Shown: piece after piece, positions 17,633 to 26,513 of the stretch | How the letters are laid out: the number at the start of each line of letters is the position of its first letter | Numbering within the stretch: position 1 is the first letter of the stretch | Program-made: the position numbers and the translations under genes | Notes under the pieces: model-generated | Seen by the model: the letters and a program-made list of their open reading frames with translations, nothing else | Database searches by the model: none | What the model was told of the DNA's origin: nothing | Assembly: GCA_017434455.1 (NCBI GenBank) | Contig: JAFRFG010000054.1 | Location: forward strand, 186,001-250,000 | From: Thermoguttaceae bacterium | GTDB taxonomy: Bacteria; Planctomycetota; Planctomycetia; Pirellulales; Thermoguttaceae | DNA length: 64,000 bases | Direction of reading: 5' to 3'

Positions 17633-20488
17633 TTACTTAGCGGCGGTGATCTTCCACAGTCCGCTGCCGAGCTCAAACGCCACGCGTCCGTCGGCCGCTT
17701 TCGCGTCGGCGATTTCGGTCTGGCCGTCGGCGTCGAAGAGCTTTACCGAATCGGCGTCACTGGTCGGGACCGAGACGGTCGCCGTCGAGTTGACCGGGAT
17801 ATTCACCACCCAGGTGAACTGGTCCTCGACGATACGCCACTGGCTTTCGATCAGACCGCGAACCGAATCATAACTGGCGCTGACCCACTCCAGATCGCCG
17901 ACCATACTCGGCGAGAGGGTAAAGTGCTTGAAACCGGGCTGCTGCTGATCGACCTTGATACCGGCCAGATACTCGAAGTACCAGATCGCCAGGTCGCCGA
18001 CGAGCATCACGTGGTTGCCGCTGTTCATCGCCGGATCGGCGGTGTCGCCGTTCCACAGTTCCCAGATCGTGGTGGCGCCCTTCTCGATCATATACCCCCA
18101 GCTCGGGTAGTCGCGGTTCGACGAGAACTGATACGCCAGGTCAATCCGTCCGAAATCACTCAGAACCCGGTTCAGCCACTGACCGCCGATCAGACCGGTG
18201 CCGATGTGACGATTGGTGACGTTCTCGATATTGTTGACCAGCGCGTCGAAGACCTTCTGTTTGTTCTCTTCGGGAACCAGGTCAAAGGCCAGCGGCAGGA
18301 CCGAAGAGGTCTGTGTACCGTTGCTGTAGCATCCCTTCTCGGCGTCGTAGAACGCCTTATTGAACGCCTCGGTCATCGCGGCGGCGCGATCGAGGAAATC
18401 TTTCTCGTCGTCCGGCTTGCCCAAAAGCTTGGCGTCCTTGGCCATGAGTTTCAGGTTGTAGATGTAGTACGCCGTCGCCAGCAGGCCGGGATCGGTCTTG
18501 CGCGCGGGGTCTTGCGAGTGGATCAGGATCGGATCCTCCGGCGGAACACACCAGTCGCCGTAGTTATCCTTGTCGATCGTCCCATCCTCTTTGATGAACC
18601 CGGCCAGGAATTTCAGCCACGCCTTGCGCGAATCGTAGTGCTTGGCGATCGCCGAGGTGTCGCCGTAGAGCTGATAGAGCGAATCGGGGACAATCGTCAT
18701 GGCGCTCGGCCAGGTCACGTTGGGGTTGTAGAGGTTCCAGGTCGCCGGAGCGACGTCCGAGACATTCCCCTCTTCGTTCTGGGTATCCTCGATATCCTGC
18801 ATCCATTTGCGGTAGAGGGTGATGTTGTCGAACAGGTACATCTCCCCCTTCGATTCCTCGGCGCGGTCCCCCTGCCAGCCACAGCGCTCATCACGCTGCG
18901 GACAGTCGGTCGGCATACTAAGATAGTTGCCGCGGGTCCCCCACTCGACGTTCTGAATAATCGCGTTGATTGTCGGGTTGCTGCACTCGAACAGACCGGC
19001 CTGATCCAAGTCGGTCCCAACGACACAGCCGGTGAGCGTCTCCAGGTCGGGAGTGCCGGGATAACCGGTCAGCTCGACGTAGCGGAAACCGTGCGACGTG
19101 AATCTCGGTTCGAAGAACTGGACATCCTCCGAAGCGCCGAGGATGAACCGGTCGCAGCACTTGGCGCCGCGAAGATTGTCCATATAGAGCTGGCCGTCTT
19201 CTTTGAGCGTCTCGGCAAAGCGCATCGAGACCTCCGTCCCCTCCTCGCCGGAGACCATCAGACGGCACCAGCCGACGAAATTCTGGCCAAAGTCGTAAAT
19301 CCAGCGGCCCGGTTCCACCTCATTGACCGAAAGCGGCGTGATTTCGGCGTTGGTCCGCATCGGGGGCATCATCTGGGCGACCAGTTTCCCCTCGGGGGCG
19401 TCCATCACAACGGCCGGCGTATCGGTCGGAACGCAGACAAGCTCACCGAATCGATATTCGGTATAGGCGGCGCCCTCCTCGGAATCGAACGCCTGGGCCT
19501 TGCGGGAATCGTAAAGTTCCCCGTCGTAGAGGTTATTCTCGACGATCGGACCGTTGTCGGACGTCATCCAGCTCTCGTCGCTGACGATACAGTCGCTCGA
19601 GCCGTCGGAATACTCAATCTCGAGCTGAAACAAAAGGCGGGGAAGACCGGCGTAGACCGCGCCGGAATGACGCGGTTCATAGAACCACCCGCTCCCCAGA
19701 ACCACGCCGAGGAGCACCTTAGCGGGATCTTCCGCGGCGGCGGCGCTTTCATCCGACTCGTCATCTTCCTGAGAAGACTGGGCGAACACCAGACGATCGG
19801 TAACGTCGTAGGTGTTGTAGGAAACACGCTTGTTGAACTGCGTCACCACCGGATCGAGAAGGTGATCCCCGACTTTAATGCCGTCGATACACAGTTCGTA
19901 GTAGCCAAGCCCGGCGATATAGGCCGTCGCCCGTTTGACCAGTTTATCGCCCGCCTTGGGGAGCGTGAAGCTCTTCGACAGATAGATGGCGGGAATCGAG
20001 AGATTATCACCGTACGATTTATTCATCCCGATCCACTTCCCCTTCCACGGCTGGGGATTGTCGGCCGTCTCCCAGAGGCCGGTCGAGAACGAACTGGAGA
20101 CGGTATCACAAACCGAACCGTCCTTATTCCAAACGGTCAGTTCGACGGCGTAAGCGGTGGCGGGCTTAAGATCATCGCCGCTCATCGGGACAAACGTCTG
20201 CTGATCGGACTGTACCTTGCCGGAATCCCAGACAACCTCGTCGGTGTTCTGATCGATAATCTTCAGCTGGTAAGCCGATTGCGACTCATTGTTGTTCACC
20301 GCGTCGAGCTTCCAGCTGAATTCGGGTTTGGGGGTATCGATCCCCTCGGGGACCGTCAGCTGATCAACCAAGAATTCGGTGACCCCGAAACCGCCCTCGG
20401 AAGTTTCCGAGGCTGTGTCCTGAGCGGACACGACGCGCAGACCGAACAATAGTGTGGCAAGAGCCAGCAGCAAAAATAATTTGCGCAT
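17633..20488 (-). CDS. GH78 alpha-L-rhamnosidase
   Basis: A 951-residue exported glycoside hydrolase with signal peptide MRKLFLLLALATLLFGLRVVSA. Domain order fits bacterial GH78: an N-terminal FnIII-like region (TPKPEFSWKLDA), the rhamnosidase N domain with KRATAYIAGLGYYELCIDG, a beta domain (WIYDFGQNFVGW), the (alpha/alpha)6 barrel with the acidic DCPQRDERCGWQGD signature, and a C-terminal beta domain preceded by TIWELWNGD and SGNHVMLVGDLAIW. It releases L-rhamnose from plant or algal glycans or glycosides. AGGAGG lies 8 nt before the ATG. It is a single gene with its own terminator; the leader holds a stable hairpin. Confidence 0.92.
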   Translation of the reverse strand: MRKLFLLLALATLLFGLRVVSAQDTASETSEGGFGVTEFLVDQLTVPEGIDTPKPEFSWKLDAVNNNESQSAYQLKIIDQNTDEVVWDSGKVQSDQQTFVPMSGDDLKPATAYAVELTVWNKDGSVCDTVSSSFSTGLWETADNPQPWKGKWIGMNKSYGDNLSIPAIYLSKSFTLPKAGDKLVKRATAYIAGLGYYELCIDGIKVGDHLLDPVVTQFNKRVSYNTYDVTDRLVFAQSSQEDDESDESAAAAEDPAKVLLGVVLGSGWFYEPRHSGAVYAGLPRLLFQLEIEYSDGSSDCIVSDESWMTSDNGPIVENNLYDGELYDSRKAQAFDSEEGAAYTEYRFGELVCVPTDTPAVVMDAPEGKLVAQMMPPMRTNAEITPLSVNEVEPGRWIYDFGQNFVGWCRLMVSGEEGTEVSMRFAETLKEDGQLYMDNLRGAKCCDRFILGASEDVQFFEPRFTSHGFRYVELTGYPGTPDLETLTGCVVGTDLDQAGLFECSNPTINAIIQNVEWGTRGNYLSMPTDCPQRDERCGWQGDRAEESKGEMYLFDNITLYRKWMQDIEDTQNEEGNVSDVAPATWNLYNPNVTWPSAMTIVPDSLYQLYGDTSAIAKHYDSRKAWLKFLAGFIKEDGTIDKDNYGDWCVPPEDPILIHSQDPARKTDPGLLATAYYIYNLKLMAKDAKLLGKPDDEKDFLDRAAAMTEAFNKAFYDAEKGCYSNGTQTSSVLPLAFDLVPEENKQKVFDALVNNIENVTNRHIGTGLIGGQWLNRVLSDFGRIDLAYQFSSNRDYPSWGYMIEKGATTIWELWNGDTADPAMNSGNHVMLVGDLAIWYFEYLAGIKVDQQQPGFKHFTLSPSMVGDLEWVSASYDSVRGLIESQWRIVEDQFTWVVNIPVNSTATVSVPTSDADSVKLFDADGQTEIADAKAADGRVAFELGSGLWKITAAK

Positions 20489-20513
20489 TTTATCCTCCTA
20501 AACAACGAACTAC

Positions 20514-20546
20514 CTCTTGAGGACGCGCCAGCGCGCCGCTCAAGAG
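20514..20546 (-). promoter_or_regulatory. Leader hairpin of the rhamnosidase gene
   Basis: Arms CTCTTGAG and CTCAAGAG are perfectly complementary, and the interior is GC-rich and can extend the stem. The hairpin lies 26 bp upstream of the ATG and outside the AGGAGG. Upstream, TTGACA (minus strand, 20593-20598) followed after 17 bp by a poor TACCCT may be the promoter. Confidence 0.4.
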
Positions 20547-20635
20547 CCCAAGGACCAAATATATCTATAAGGGTAAAGCAGACGCGTGGAATTGTCAACG
20601 CCGGTTCCGTTTGGGCAATGCCCCGACTTAGCATG

Positions 20636-20670
20636 AAAAAAAGCCGCCCGAAATCAGGCGGCTTTTTATT
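20636..20670 (-). terminator. Terminator of the rplY-pth-rpsF-ssb-rplI operon
   Basis: 11-bp stem AAAAAGCCGCC / GGCGGCTTTTT with an 8-nt loop and A/T runs on both sides. It can work in either direction and lies 34 bp after rplI. Confidence 0.8.
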
Positions 20671-20703
20671 TTCGTTAGGTTCGCTCCTTTTCGAGCGTTC
20701 CTC

Positions 20704-21249
20704 TTAGGCCTCGGCCGAGCCGGTGATCGGAACGACCCAAACCTGGATCATCTCCTGGAGATCCTCGCCGAGCTTGATTTTGACGCTGTACATGCCGAGG
20801 ACCTTCAGCGGCCCATCGAGACGGACGTTGTCGTTGGTGATGTGGATGTCTTTGGCGGCCAAGGCCTTGACGATCTCGTCGGCGCCAATCGACCCGTAGA
20901 GGTTCCCCTCTTCGTTCGCTCTGGCCTCGATCGTGATCGTCAGACCGGCAAGCCGCTCGGCCAGACGCTTCATACCGGCCAAGCGCTGCGCCTGGATCTC
21001 GCGAAGCAGCTCACGATGCTTCTCGATCATACGGCGATGGTGTTCGGTCGCCACGGTCGCCAGTCCCTGAGGAATCAGGTAGTTGTTCGCGTAGCCCGGC
21101 TTCACCTCGACGACATCACCCTGCTTTCCGAGAGGACTTACCGTCTGGATCAGGAGCAGCTGGACACCGCCGTTCGGGCCGAGAGGAAGACGTTTGCCCT
21201 CATGACGGCGAGCGCGTTTATTTTTTTGAATCTTAATCATGTTTGTCAC
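20704..21249 (-). CDS. rplI: 50S ribosomal protein L9 with N-terminal extension
   Basis: An L9 protein of 181 residues, compared with about 150 in most bacteria. The canonical start (usually MQVILLE...) corresponds to VQLLLIQTVSPLGKQGDVVEVKPGYANNYLIP at about residue 29, so roughly 28 basic residues (KIQKNKRARRHEGKRLPLGP) precede it. I recall such an extension from planctomycete L9 proteins. The second ATG (residue 4) is an alternative start. L9 binds 23S rRNA at the L1 stalk base. It is the last gene of the operon, 72 bp after ssb. Confidence 0.93.
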   Translation of the reverse strand: MTNMIKIQKNKRARRHEGKRLPLGPNGGVQLLLIQTVSPLGKQGDVVEVKPGYANNYLIPQGLATVATEHHRRMIEKHRELLREIQAQRLAGMKRLAERLAGLTITIEARANEEGNLYGSIGADEIVKALAAKDIHITNDNVRLDGPLKVLGMYSVKIKLGEDLQEMIQVWVVPITGSAEA

Positions 21250-21321
21250 CTGGATTATTCGTTTGTCTAGATTTACTGCTTGTCACCCGGAGGGTGCTTT
21301 CGGCACCGCTGCGCGTGCGAA

Positions 21322-21831
21322 TCAGAAGGGGATATCATCCCCGCCCATATCGGAAGGGGGATCGAACTGCCCCTGATTCGGGGGATTATTCGGGTAATCC
21401 TGCTGATAACCGGCGGTCTGCTGGTTCTGCTGGTAACTCCGAGGAGCACCGTAGTTGTTGCTTTGATAACTGCGCTGCGGGGCGTCGCCGCCTTGCTGAC
21501 GGCTGCCGGAGCCCAGAAGGACCAGCCGCTCGCCGACCACCTTCAGCTTGGTGCGGGTCTGACCGTCGACTTCCCACGAGTCGAGCTTCAGACGGCCGTC
21601 GATGAGGATCGGCGTCCCCTTCTTCGCGTACTGCGAGGCAACTTCCGCGGTCCTTCCCCAAAGGGTGACGTCGACGAAGACCGTATCTTCGACCATCTCA
21701 CCGTTGGAGTTCTTTCGGCGATCGTTCACCGCCAGACCACAGTCACAAACCGGATTGCCGCTCGGAAGGAAGCGGATCTCCGGATCCCGCGTCACGTTAC
21801 CCACCAGAACAACTTTGTTATAACTCGCCAT
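21322..21831 (-). CDS. ssb: Single-stranded DNA-binding protein
   Basis: A 169-residue SSB. The OB fold spans about residues 1-110 (YNKVVLVGNVTRDPEIRF, WGRTAEVASQYAKKGTPILIDGRL). A flexible Gln/Asn/Gly/Tyr-rich linker follows, and the chain ends with the acidic tip DDIPF that recruits replication and repair partners. Located between rpsF and rplI, as in many bacteria, but the usual rpsR is absent. Confidence 0.95.
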   Translation of the reverse strand: MASYNKVVLVGNVTRDPEIRFLPSGNPVCDCGLAVNDRRKNSNGEMVEDTVFVDVTLWGRTAEVASQYAKKGTPILIDGRLKLDSWEVDGQTRTKLKVVGERLVLLGSGSRQQGGDAPQRSYQSNNYGAPRSYQQNQQTAGYQQDYPNNPPNQGQFDPPSDMGGDDIPF

Positions 21832-21930
21832 GCTTTAACCCTTTCCTATAGTTCGTTAGGTCTTGTTATGCTGCTTTCATTCAGGGCTTGTCCGCAGCTG
21901 GTGTATTGAGTTCAAACAACCGTGCTTGCC

Positions 21931-21953
21931 GGCCGGGAGAAAGCCCCCCGGCC
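21931..21953. promoter_or_regulatory. Hairpin in the rpsF-ssb intergenic gap
   Basis: GGCCGGG / CCCGGCC arms with a 9-nt loop inside the unusually long 183-bp rpsF-ssb gap. No T-run follows on the minus strand, so it may be a processing or attenuation site, not a full terminator. Confidence 0.35.
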
Positions 21954-22014
21954 AAAGAAAAACGGGGAATGGGCCCTCGGCAAAGGGCCTCGGACGCGCG
22001 AACTGTAAGAGCGA

Positions 22015-22455
22015 CTACTGCTCTTTTTGCGCCTCATCGTCATCGGTTTCGTCCTCGGCGAAGACATCGTCCGCGTCCGCGGCCGGGACGGGCTTCGTCT
22101 CGGGCTCCGCCGGCTTGGGCGGATTGAGCGCGTGATTGACCAGCGCTTCTTCCAGACGCTCGTCGATCTTGACGGTCAGGAAGCGAATAACCGGACCCAT
22201 CAGCTGGAACTGACGATTGAGATCCTTCGTCCGCTCGGTATCCAGGTGGTAATAAACCAGCCAGTAGGTACCCCGCTTGTGATGATCGATCTCGTAGGCG
22301 AGCTTGCGGTCCTCGTCCCAAACGCGGCTGACACGGACCGTACCGCCAAGTTCCTCGATCGCTTTGGCGATCTGCCCGGACACTTCTTCCGGATTACGGC
22401 TGTACTGCTCCGTATCCAGGATAAACAGAGTCTCATAAACGTGTTCAGTCAACAT
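22015..22455 (-). CDS. rpsF: 30S ribosomal protein S6
   Basis: A 146-residue S6. The start is set at 22455 because AAGGAG sits 6 nt upstream and MLTEHVYETLFILDTEQ matches the family N-terminus. Typical features are YETLFILD, GGTVRVSRVWDEDRKLAYEIDHHKRGTYWLVYY and VIRFLTVKIDE. The C-terminus has a longer acidic tail than usual (EDETDDDEAQKEQ). S6 binds S18 on the 30S platform; its partner rpsR is encoded 34 kb away in this window. Confidence 0.94.
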   Translation of the reverse strand: MLTEHVYETLFILDTEQYSRNPEEVSGQIAKAIEELGGTVRVSRVWDEDRKLAYEIDHHKRGTYWLVYYHLDTERTKDLNRQFQLMGPVIRFLTVKIDERLEEALVNHALNPPKPAEPETKPVPAADADDVFAEDETDDDEAQKEQ

Positions 22456-22528
22456 AGTACTCCTTAAGGTGTATTTTATGTCAGAATCTATTTTTTTCGG
22501 TTTCCACAGCTGTCGGCCGCAAGAGCGT

Positions 22529-23161
22529 TTATTTAACGTCTGGGTCGACATTGAAGCGATTCATCGCCTCGGCTGTTCCTTTTTCTGCCCAACACTCAGC
22601 CGCCGAGGCCGCGCGCTCAAGGGCACTTTCTATCCGGGGCTTTTCTCCGGCGCCGAACGTCCCGAGGACGTAGTCGGCGGTATCCATCGAACCGGGCGGG
22701 CGCCCAATCCCCACTCGGACGCGAGCGACGCTCTTTGTCCCGAGTTTTTGGAGGATATCGCCCAGGCCCTTCTGCCCTCCGCTGCCGCCTTCCTGACGAA
22801 CGCGAATCTTCCCGGGGGGAAGATCAACGTCGTCACAGATGACCAAAAGGTCTTCGGGCGTGAGCTTGTAAAATGCCATGGCGGCTCTGGCCGCGGTTCC
22901 GCTGGCGTTCATATACGTCAGCGGAGATACCAGCAGCACACTCTTCCCCGCGATCGTCACGCTAAGCGTCTCGCTTTGGAATTGTGCCTTCGGCCGGGAT
23001 GAAATTCCCAGCCGTTTCGCCAGGACCGCCAGGGTCATGTATCCGGCGTTGTGGCGCGTCCCGCGGTAGCGGTTTCCGGGATTTCCAAGCCCGATAATGA
23101 TCTTCTCAGGTTTCATCGTCTCAGCGGATGGTTGAATACGCCGAAATAACCAGTGGAACAT
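22529..23161 (-). CDS. pth: Peptidyl-tRNA hydrolase
   Basis: Family Pth1. Key motifs: IIIGLGNPGNRYRGTRHNAGY with catalytic His37, PLTYMNASG, ICDDVDLPPGKIRVR and GGSGGQKGLGDI. It releases peptides from peptidyl-tRNA dropped by ribosomes. Two starts are possible: 23161 (210 aa) or the internal ATG at 23116 (195 aa, MKPEKIIIGLGNPG), which agrees better with the usual family N-terminus; neither has a clearly better ribosome-binding site. It lies between rplY and rpsF in the same direction, the common rplY-pth arrangement. Confidence 0.93.
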   Translation of the reverse strand: MFHWLFRRIQPSAETMKPEKIIIGLGNPGNRYRGTRHNAGYMTLAVLAKRLGISSRPKAQFQSETLSVTIAGKSVLLVSPLTYMNASGTAARAAMAFYKLTPEDLLVICDDVDLPPGKIRVRQEGGSGGQKGLGDILQKLGTKSVARVRVGIGRPPGSMDTADYVLGTFGAGEKPRIESALERAASAAECWAEKGTAEAMNRFNVDPDVK

Positions 23162-23226
23162 TATCTTTTAGGAACTCCCCCACCTTGGCCAAGTGAACCT
23201 TCCGCGCAAGGGGATGCCCAGAGGGA

Positions 23227-23865
23227 CTAGGCCTCCTCCTCTTCCTCCGCCTTCTTGCGTCCGATCACTTCGGGCTCGGCGCCATCGGCACTGGCGGCTT
23301 CGGCTTCTTCCTCGGGGACTTCCACCGCCTCGTTGCACTCGACCACAACGGTCGTGCCGTGGGTGAGCGGACGAACACCTTCGGGGAAGGCGACATTTTC
23401 GACATGAATGATACCGGGAAGACCAAGACCGTTGATATTGACCTCGATCTTCTCAGGAGCACTGGCCGGCTCGCATTCGACTTCGATCTCGTGCAGCACC
23501 TGCTTCACGACACCGCCGTCCTTCACGCCCGGGGCCTCGCCGCGCAGCTCGACCGGAACCGTCAGACGGATACGCTCATGCTCACTGACGCGGGTGAAGT
23601 CGACGTGAAGAACCTCCTGGCCCCAAGTGTCCCACTGGCACTCTTTGATGAACGCGCGCTGATTCAAAGCACCGGTCAGCACGACGAAACGGCTTCCGTG
23701 GCGAAGAACCGCCTCGACGTCGTCGGCCTGGACCGACAGCGAGACACTGTCCTGCTTGTGTCCGTACAGGACCGCGGGGATCACTCCGGAGGCCCGCAGA
23801 CGGCGGTTGCGCCGCTTGCCGGTCTCTTGACGGAGTTGAACCGCCAACTGTTTGATTTCTACCAT
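23227..23865 (-). CDS. rplY: 50S ribosomal protein L25/general stress protein Ctc
   Basis: A 212-residue long-form L25 (TL5/Ctc type). It has the N-terminal 5S rRNA-binding domain (RQETGKRRNRRLRASGVIPAVLYG) and the C-terminal beta domain (LPGIIHVENVAFPEGVRPLTHG), then an acidic tail (EEAEAASADGAEPEV...). First gene of the operon leading to pth, rpsF, ssb and rplI. Its promoter should lie in the AT-rich gap upstream, but none is convincing. Confidence 0.93.
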   Translation of the reverse strand: MVEIKQLAVQLRQETGKRRNRRLRASGVIPAVLYGHKQDSVSLSVQADDVEAVLRHGSRFVVLTGALNQRAFIKECQWDTWGQEVLHVDFTRVSEHERIRLTVPVELRGEAPGVKDGGVVKQVLHEIEVECEPASAPEKIEVNINGLGLPGIIHVENVAFPEGVRPLTHGTTVVVECNEAVEVPEEEAEAASADGAEPEVIGRKKAEEEEEA

Positions 23866-24196
23866 ACTTCAGACCTCTTTATCAAGTTCGGTGCCTCACC
23901 ATCGGGCTTCGCACGACGCGTCCCCTACTCCAAGGCGCCAAAAGTGTTGTTTTACGGTTATGTTTACGCTTTTTATGGCACAAACAGGGCTTATACGCCG
24001 ATTATCCCCCGGTTTTGCTTTTCTGCAAGGGGTAGCCGCCAGCGGCGGCGGGCGTTATACCCCAGGCAATTCCTGGGGCAGCCGTTCGGCACGTTGTGCC
24101 TCATGTTCGTCAGCAGCTGTTGCCAGTACTCTGGGCCGGGTTGAACAAAAAAACCGCCCTTTCGGGCGGTTTTTTCTTTGCGCCTCAGCGCGAATC
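23866..24196. other. Gap between rplY and the TIGR03000 protein gene
   Basis: About 330 bp. The rplY-proximal half is AT-rich and probably holds the operon promoter (TTGTGC about 100 bp upstream on the minus strand, weak -10). The other half is the 3' region and terminator of the TIGR03000 gene. No gene is seen. Confidence 0.5.
24148..24176 (-). terminator. Terminator of the TIGR03000 protein gene
   Basis: AAAAAACCGCCC TTTC GGGCGGTTTTTT: a 12-bp stem with A and T runs on both sides, bidirectional in form, 20 bp past the stop of the minus-strand gene. Confidence 0.8.
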
Positions 24197-26029
24197 TTAG
24201 TGGTTCATCGCCACGTTCCGCTCGGCGCGGTGGAGGTTCATCGCCACAGAGCGGGTCGTGCCGCCGAAGAGGGTGGTCACCTGGGTATCGGTATAGGTCT
24301 CGCCCTGGCGGACGACCACCACCGAGATCTCGAACTCATACTCCGTTCCCGGTTCGAGGTTCTGGGCCAGGTAGCAGCGATCGGTTCCCGTCATCTTGGT
24401 CTGATAACCGTTGATGTAAACCACCGCGTCCTCGGGGACCTGGATCCGAAGGTAACCGGTGCTCTCGGGAGCGGCCGGAACATTCGGGGTCTGGAGGAGG
24501 GAATCCCCGGCGTCGGGAATCGGGTACTGAAGCGGCGAAGGAGCCGCACTGCCCGCCGGAGCGGCCGGAGCGGCCGGGAGCTGGTCATTCTGAACCCCGG
24601 GCAGAGCCGGCGTCTGCGCGGGGGCCTGGGGCCGAGCCGGGGCCGGTGTCTGCGCCGGAGCCGGCTGCGCGGCCGGGGCGTTCGGGGAAGCCGAGGTCTG
24701 AGCCGGAGTGATCACCTGACCCTGAGGATTGGTCTGGGCCTGGGCCGGCTGAGGATCGGTCGAGATCGTACCGTCGGCGGCGCTATTTTGTGCCTGCGCG
24801 TTGTCCTGACTCGGCTCGACCGTAACGCTGTCGTTGGTGATCCCTTCATCGGCGACCGCCTGCGGGTTGTTGCCGGAATCAAAACCGATCCCGTCGCAGC
24901 AGTCGTAGTAGGCCCCGCCGGCATAGTTGGCCGGGTAAGGAACCGCGTTGTTGTAATATCCGCGGGAACCGCTATAGACCGGATAGTAGACCCCGCCGCT
25001 GGTGTAGATCTCGCCGCAGTCGTAGTAGGGGTCGCCGTACGGATTCCAGCTGCTCGGATCGCCCAAGCCGCTGCCGCCCCAGCAGCCGCCGCGCAGGCAG
25101 CTTCCAAAACCGCACCCGCCGCAGCCGCCGAAGATGGGGCAGGTGTGGTTGAAGAAGAAGTTGCGCACGCGATCCCACAAACCGCAGCCGATCGGATCGG
25201 TGCACGGCATATTGCAGAAGCTGTCGAACTCGCAGATGTAGTTGCACTGGTAGGCGCCTTCGACCTTGGCGGGCTTATACGCCTCGCCGCTTCCGGCCGC
25301 CGCCTGGCCAACCGCGGGCTTTTCGGCAGCCGGCTTAGCGGGCTCGGCTTTCGAACCGCCGGCGGACGGCTCCTCGACGACACCCTCGCGCACAACGCCC
25401 CCCTCACACTCCTCGCAGGGGCCGTCGCCGACAAAACCGCCGCCGATCAAACCGCCGCTGCGGGCCCGAGCGCCGAAGATCCCCGCGCCGCGGCCGTTGG
25501 AACTGGAAGCGTACTTCGAACCGTATCCCCCGCTGTAACCGGGATATCCGGCTTTATGAACGAAGGGGTTGCGATCCTGCCAGAACTCACCGCCGCCGTA
25601 GTAGCCGTTCTCGCCGAAGACGGTCCAGTTCTTCTCCCACTTCTTACCGTAGGTCGGATTCTCGTTGTAGGTGTAGTTCCAATGGTTGTACCGGAACGGC
25701 ATCCTCCCCTGGGTCGGCGCGACGAGAACGGTATCGTCATCGTAACCTGCCCAGATATTGGGGCTGCCAAGCGTGTACTCGGGGAAAGCGTTGGCGAAAT
25801 AGACCGGGGCCTCCATTTCACGGCGGCGCCACAGCCCATTCTCCCCCAGGCCCGGACCGCCAAAACGACCCGGAAGACCGACGGCGCCGGAGCATTCGTC
25901 ACAGCACTCATCGGCGCCGACCGCGGCCGGCCCCATGAACCTTCCACCGAATATCTGAGCATCGGCCGAACTCATCTGCAGCGCGGCTGCCAGCAGCGCC
26001 AAAAGCATCAGTCCATCACGAATCTTCAT
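24197..26029 (-). CDS. Cysteine-rich exported protein with C-terminal TIGR03000 domain
   Basis: A 610-residue protein with signal peptide MKIRDGLMLLALLAAALQMSSADA. The N-terminal half is rich in Gly, Tyr, Asn and Cys, with cysteine clusters (ECCDEC, CEEC, CNYICEFDSFCNMPC, CGGCGFGSC, YDCCDG). A long Ala/Pro/Gln linker follows at about residues 395-530. The C-terminal 65-70 residues (EDAVVYINGYQTKMTGTDR...VTTLFGGTTRSVAMNL) resemble the planctomycete TIGR03000 domain. GGAGG precedes the ATG. Probably a cell-surface or envelope structural protein cross-linked by disulfides; that role is inferred. Confidence 0.75.
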   Translation of the reverse strand: MKIRDGLMLLALLAAALQMSSADAQIFGGRFMGPAAVGADECCDECSGAVGLPGRFGGPGLGENGLWRRREMEAPVYFANAFPEYTLGSPNIWAGYDDDTVLVAPTQGRMPFRYNHWNYTYNENPTYGKKWEKNWTVFGENGYYGGGEFWQDRNPFVHKAGYPGYSGGYGSKYASSSNGRGAGIFGARARSGGLIGGGFVGDGPCEECEGGVVREGVVEEPSAGGSKAEPAKPAAEKPAVGQAAAGSGEAYKPAKVEGAYQCNYICEFDSFCNMPCTDPIGCGLWDRVRNFFFNHTCPIFGGCGGCGFGSCLRGGCWGGSGLGDPSSWNPYGDPYYDCGEIYTSGGVYYPVYSGSRGYYNNAVPYPANYAGGAYYDCCDGIGFDSGNNPQAVADEGITNDSVTVEPSQDNAQAQNSAADGTISTDPQPAQAQTNPQGQVITPAQTSASPNAPAAQPAPAQTPAPARPQAPAQTPALPGVQNDQLPAAPAAPAGSAAPSPLQYPIPDAGDSLLQTPNVPAAPESTGYLRIQVPEDAVVYINGYQTKMTGTDRCYLAQNLEPGTEYEFEISVVVVRQGETYTDTQVTTLFGGTTRSVAMNLHRAERNVAMNH

Positions 26030-26513
26030 TCCGAGTACCTCCGTAGGGTTTATCTTTCGCTTGGAGCGAAACGGTTCCTATTGTCTTTATTGATCACTGG
26101 GCCGCGGAAAACGGCAGCTCAGACTTTTCTATTATACTTATTTTCTCTATTTTAATTATCTTTTCCTTTCATGCCAGGGCTGTTCAAAAAAAACTCGCCT
26201 TGGCCGGAGCCGGCCCGCCAGAGCGGACCCTCCACTTCCCTATTTGCTTATGTTAATCCGGCAGCCGCCCCTCAAAAGAAAAAACGAGATCTTTTAATAG
26301 GGGAAGAAGCCGTATTTTCCGCTCGGAGCAAACAAAACCGGAACAATCGGTATATCCAAACGCCCCGCGCCGCGGCCGGCCCGCTCGGCAGAAAAAACCG
26401 TTTTCAGCGGTGAACGTTTTTGCATTCCGTCGACCCCGGCGTTATAATGAACCGATGCGCGGGTATCGTTCCGCGGTTCGTTTTCCCCTCCCCCCCCTGC
26501 AAGAGGACCATAC
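26030..26513. other. Divergent intergenic region
   Basis: 484 bp between the TIGR03000 gene and the first Gfo/Idh/MocA gene. It holds a minus-strand TATAAT (26131-26136) and a 7-bp leader hairpin (TTTCGCT / AGCGAAA, 26055-26071) on the TIGR03000 side, and a plus-strand promoter on the other. The middle shows no credible gene. Confidence 0.5.
26420..26448 (+). promoter_or_regulatory. Sigma70 promoter of Gfo/Idh/MocA copy 1
   Basis: TTGCAT at 26420-26425 and a perfect TATAAT at 26443-26448 with a 17-bp spacer, 65 bp before the ATG. Confidence 0.7.

Noticed and set aside
17576..20452. 958-codon plus-strand frame antisense to the rhamnosidase
   Set aside because: Shadow of the GH78 gene. No domain motif; the opposite strand has signal peptide, GH78 signature and a ribosome-binding site.
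26171..26413. 80-codon plus-strand frame in the divergent gap
   Set aside because: No start signals or family resemblance. It ends where the promoter of the oxidoreductase begins.
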